Shown here: one piece after another, positions 5,827 through 6,092 of the stretch
Layout: each line of letters begins with the position of its first letter
Numbering within the stretch: the first letter of the stretch is position 1
Assembly (NCBI GenBank): GCA_021820805.1
Contig: JAKADF010000224.1
Location: 1 to 6,092, forward strand
Reading direction: 5' to 3'
Length of the DNA: 6,092 nt
DNA from: Bacillota bacterium
Lineage (GTDB): Bacteria; Bacillota; Bacilli; Alicyclobacillales; Alicyclobacillaceae
The notes under the pieces: generated by a model
What the model was told of the DNA's origin: nothing
What the model saw: the letters and a program-made list of their open reading frames with translations, nothing else
Databases searched by the model: none
Program-made: the position numbers and the translations under genes

Positions 5827-5996
5827 CCCCCCAATTCATTTGGGCACTCTCTCGAGTTCATTTTTGAACTATGAAAGTATGAGACGTGCCCTTATGGGTG
5901 ACGTAATGAGTACTTAAGCAGAATGAACTCGATGAGCAAGTACCGAAATGAGAAGTGATGCTAAGGCAATCGTGAAATTGGGGGGAGGGAGTAAAG
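5827..5996 (+). ncRNA. Candidate cis-regulatory structured leader RNA masking the downstream ribosome binding site
   Basis: The outer helix pairs CCCCCCAATT 5827-5836 perfectly with AATTGGGGGG 5976-5985, which overlaps the Shine-Dalgarno of the gene starting at TTG 5997. Inside it, GGGCAC 5842-5847 can pair with GTGCCC 5886-5891. AGTTCA 5855-5860 can pair either with TGAACT 5865-5870 (4-nt loop) or, as a longer 13-position helix from 5852-5864, with 5920-5932. GTACTT 5910-5915 can pair with AAGTAC 5938-5943. CCCAA 5830-5834 can pair with TTGGG 5840-5844, which would free the ribosome binding site. The motif ATGAG occurs four times (5879, 5906, 5932, 5948). No T-box, TPP, SAM, cobalamin, lysine, glycine, purine or FMN hallmark is seen. 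The alternative is that these are terminal structures of a mobile element whose gene begins at 5997. Confidence 0.5.
5984..5988 (+). promoter_or_regulatory. Shine-Dalgarno GGAGG within GGGGGGAGGG, deciding a TTG start at 5997
   Basis: The core lies 8 nt before TTG 5997. The preceding in-frame stop is TGA 5973-5975, and no other usable start lies between, so TTG is the only start for this frame. The first two bases of the site are part of the leader's outer helix. Confidence 0.6.
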
Positions 5997-6092
5997 TTGG
6001 CTTTCAAATTAGCAAAGTTCAATGACTTCTTTACCTTTAAAACGTACCTTGGCGAGGAAGATATTAGGTTCCATGCAGGAAATATCAATACC
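5997..6092 (+). CDS. Unidentified protein, N-terminal 32 residues (3' end outside window)
   Basis: The frame is open from TTG 5997 to the end of the window. It is supported by a very strong Shine-Dalgarno at ideal distance. The visible residues include AFKLAKFNDFFTFKTYLG and then GEEDIRFHAGNIN, a mixed, soluble-looking N terminus without a signal peptide or membrane segment. I do not recognise the family. Because it follows a candidate switchable leader, its expression may be controlled at translation. It could be another pathway enzyme, a regulator, or the protein of a mobile element. The minus strand across 5858-6088 is also open, but its translation is serine/histidine-rich and family-less, and it has no visible upstream context because the window ends there. 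Confidence 0.5.
   Translation, partial: MAFKLAKFNDFFTFKTYLGEEDIRFHAGNINT

Noticed and set aside
5827..5985. Retron-like msr/msd RNA, because inverted arms flank about 160 nt directly upstream of a gene
   Set aside because: No branching-G context typical of retrons follows the first arm, and the visible start of the downstream protein does not resemble a retron reverse transcriptase. It cannot be fully excluded without sequence past 6092.
5827..5996. T-box or known metabolite riboswitch
   Set aside because: No T-box core and no hallmark motif of the common riboswitch classes could be found by eye.
5858..6088. Open frame on the minus strand
   Set aside because: The translation is rich in Ser/His/Thr with no family resemblance, lies opposite a well-supported + strand start and inverted repeats, and its upstream context is cut by the window edge.

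Overview
The window looks like chromosomal DNA from a low-GC Firmicute, probably Bacillaceae or a relative. The basis is an AT-rich composition by eye, strong purine-rich Shine-Dalgarno sites (GGAGGA, GGAGGT, AAAGGGG, GGGAGG) before nearly every gene, TTG and GTG as alternative starts, and protein families common in sugar and sugar-acid catabolic clusters of that group. No rRNA, tRNA, CRISPR array or recognisable transposase is visible. All supported genes are on the + strand.

Region 1 (1-2992) is a tight block. It holds the C-terminal end of an isocitrate/isopropylmalate/tartrate dehydrogenase-family enzyme, a Gfo/Idh/MocA oxidoreductase that overlaps it by 14 nt, an MFS transporter resembling the anion:cation symporter (hexuronate/aldonate) group, and a small VOC-fold protein 16 nt after the transporter. 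A 17-bp inverted repeat (1298-1314) sits just upstream of the transporter and is a candidate operator.

Region 2 (2993-4384) is a 366-bp gap followed by a medium-chain zinc-dependent alcohol/polyol dehydrogenase. The gap contains a 12-bp-stem hairpin and an unassigned short open frame.

Region 3 (4385-5580) is a 218-bp gap with a large imperfect stem-loop (4417-4516), followed by an atypical extended SDR (NAD-dependent epimerase/dehydratase family).

Region 4 (5581-6092) is about 415 bp without a convincing protein gene, followed by the first 32 codons of an unidentified protein with a TTG start. This is the most interesting part. The 160 nt before the TTG form a nested set of inverted repeats. 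The outermost is a perfect 10-bp helix (CCCCCCAATT with AATTGGGGGG) that would mask the Shine-Dalgarno of the unidentified gene. Several inner helices compete with it and with each other. It looks like a switchable cis-regulatory leader RNA and matches no riboswitch class I can recognise.

Taken together, uptake by the MFS carrier followed by NAD(P)-dependent oxidation or epimerisation (Gfo/Idh, Zn-dehydrogenase, SDR, decarboxylating dehydrogenase family) suggests catabolism of a sugar acid, polyol or inositol-like compound. The actual substrate cannot be read from the sequence.
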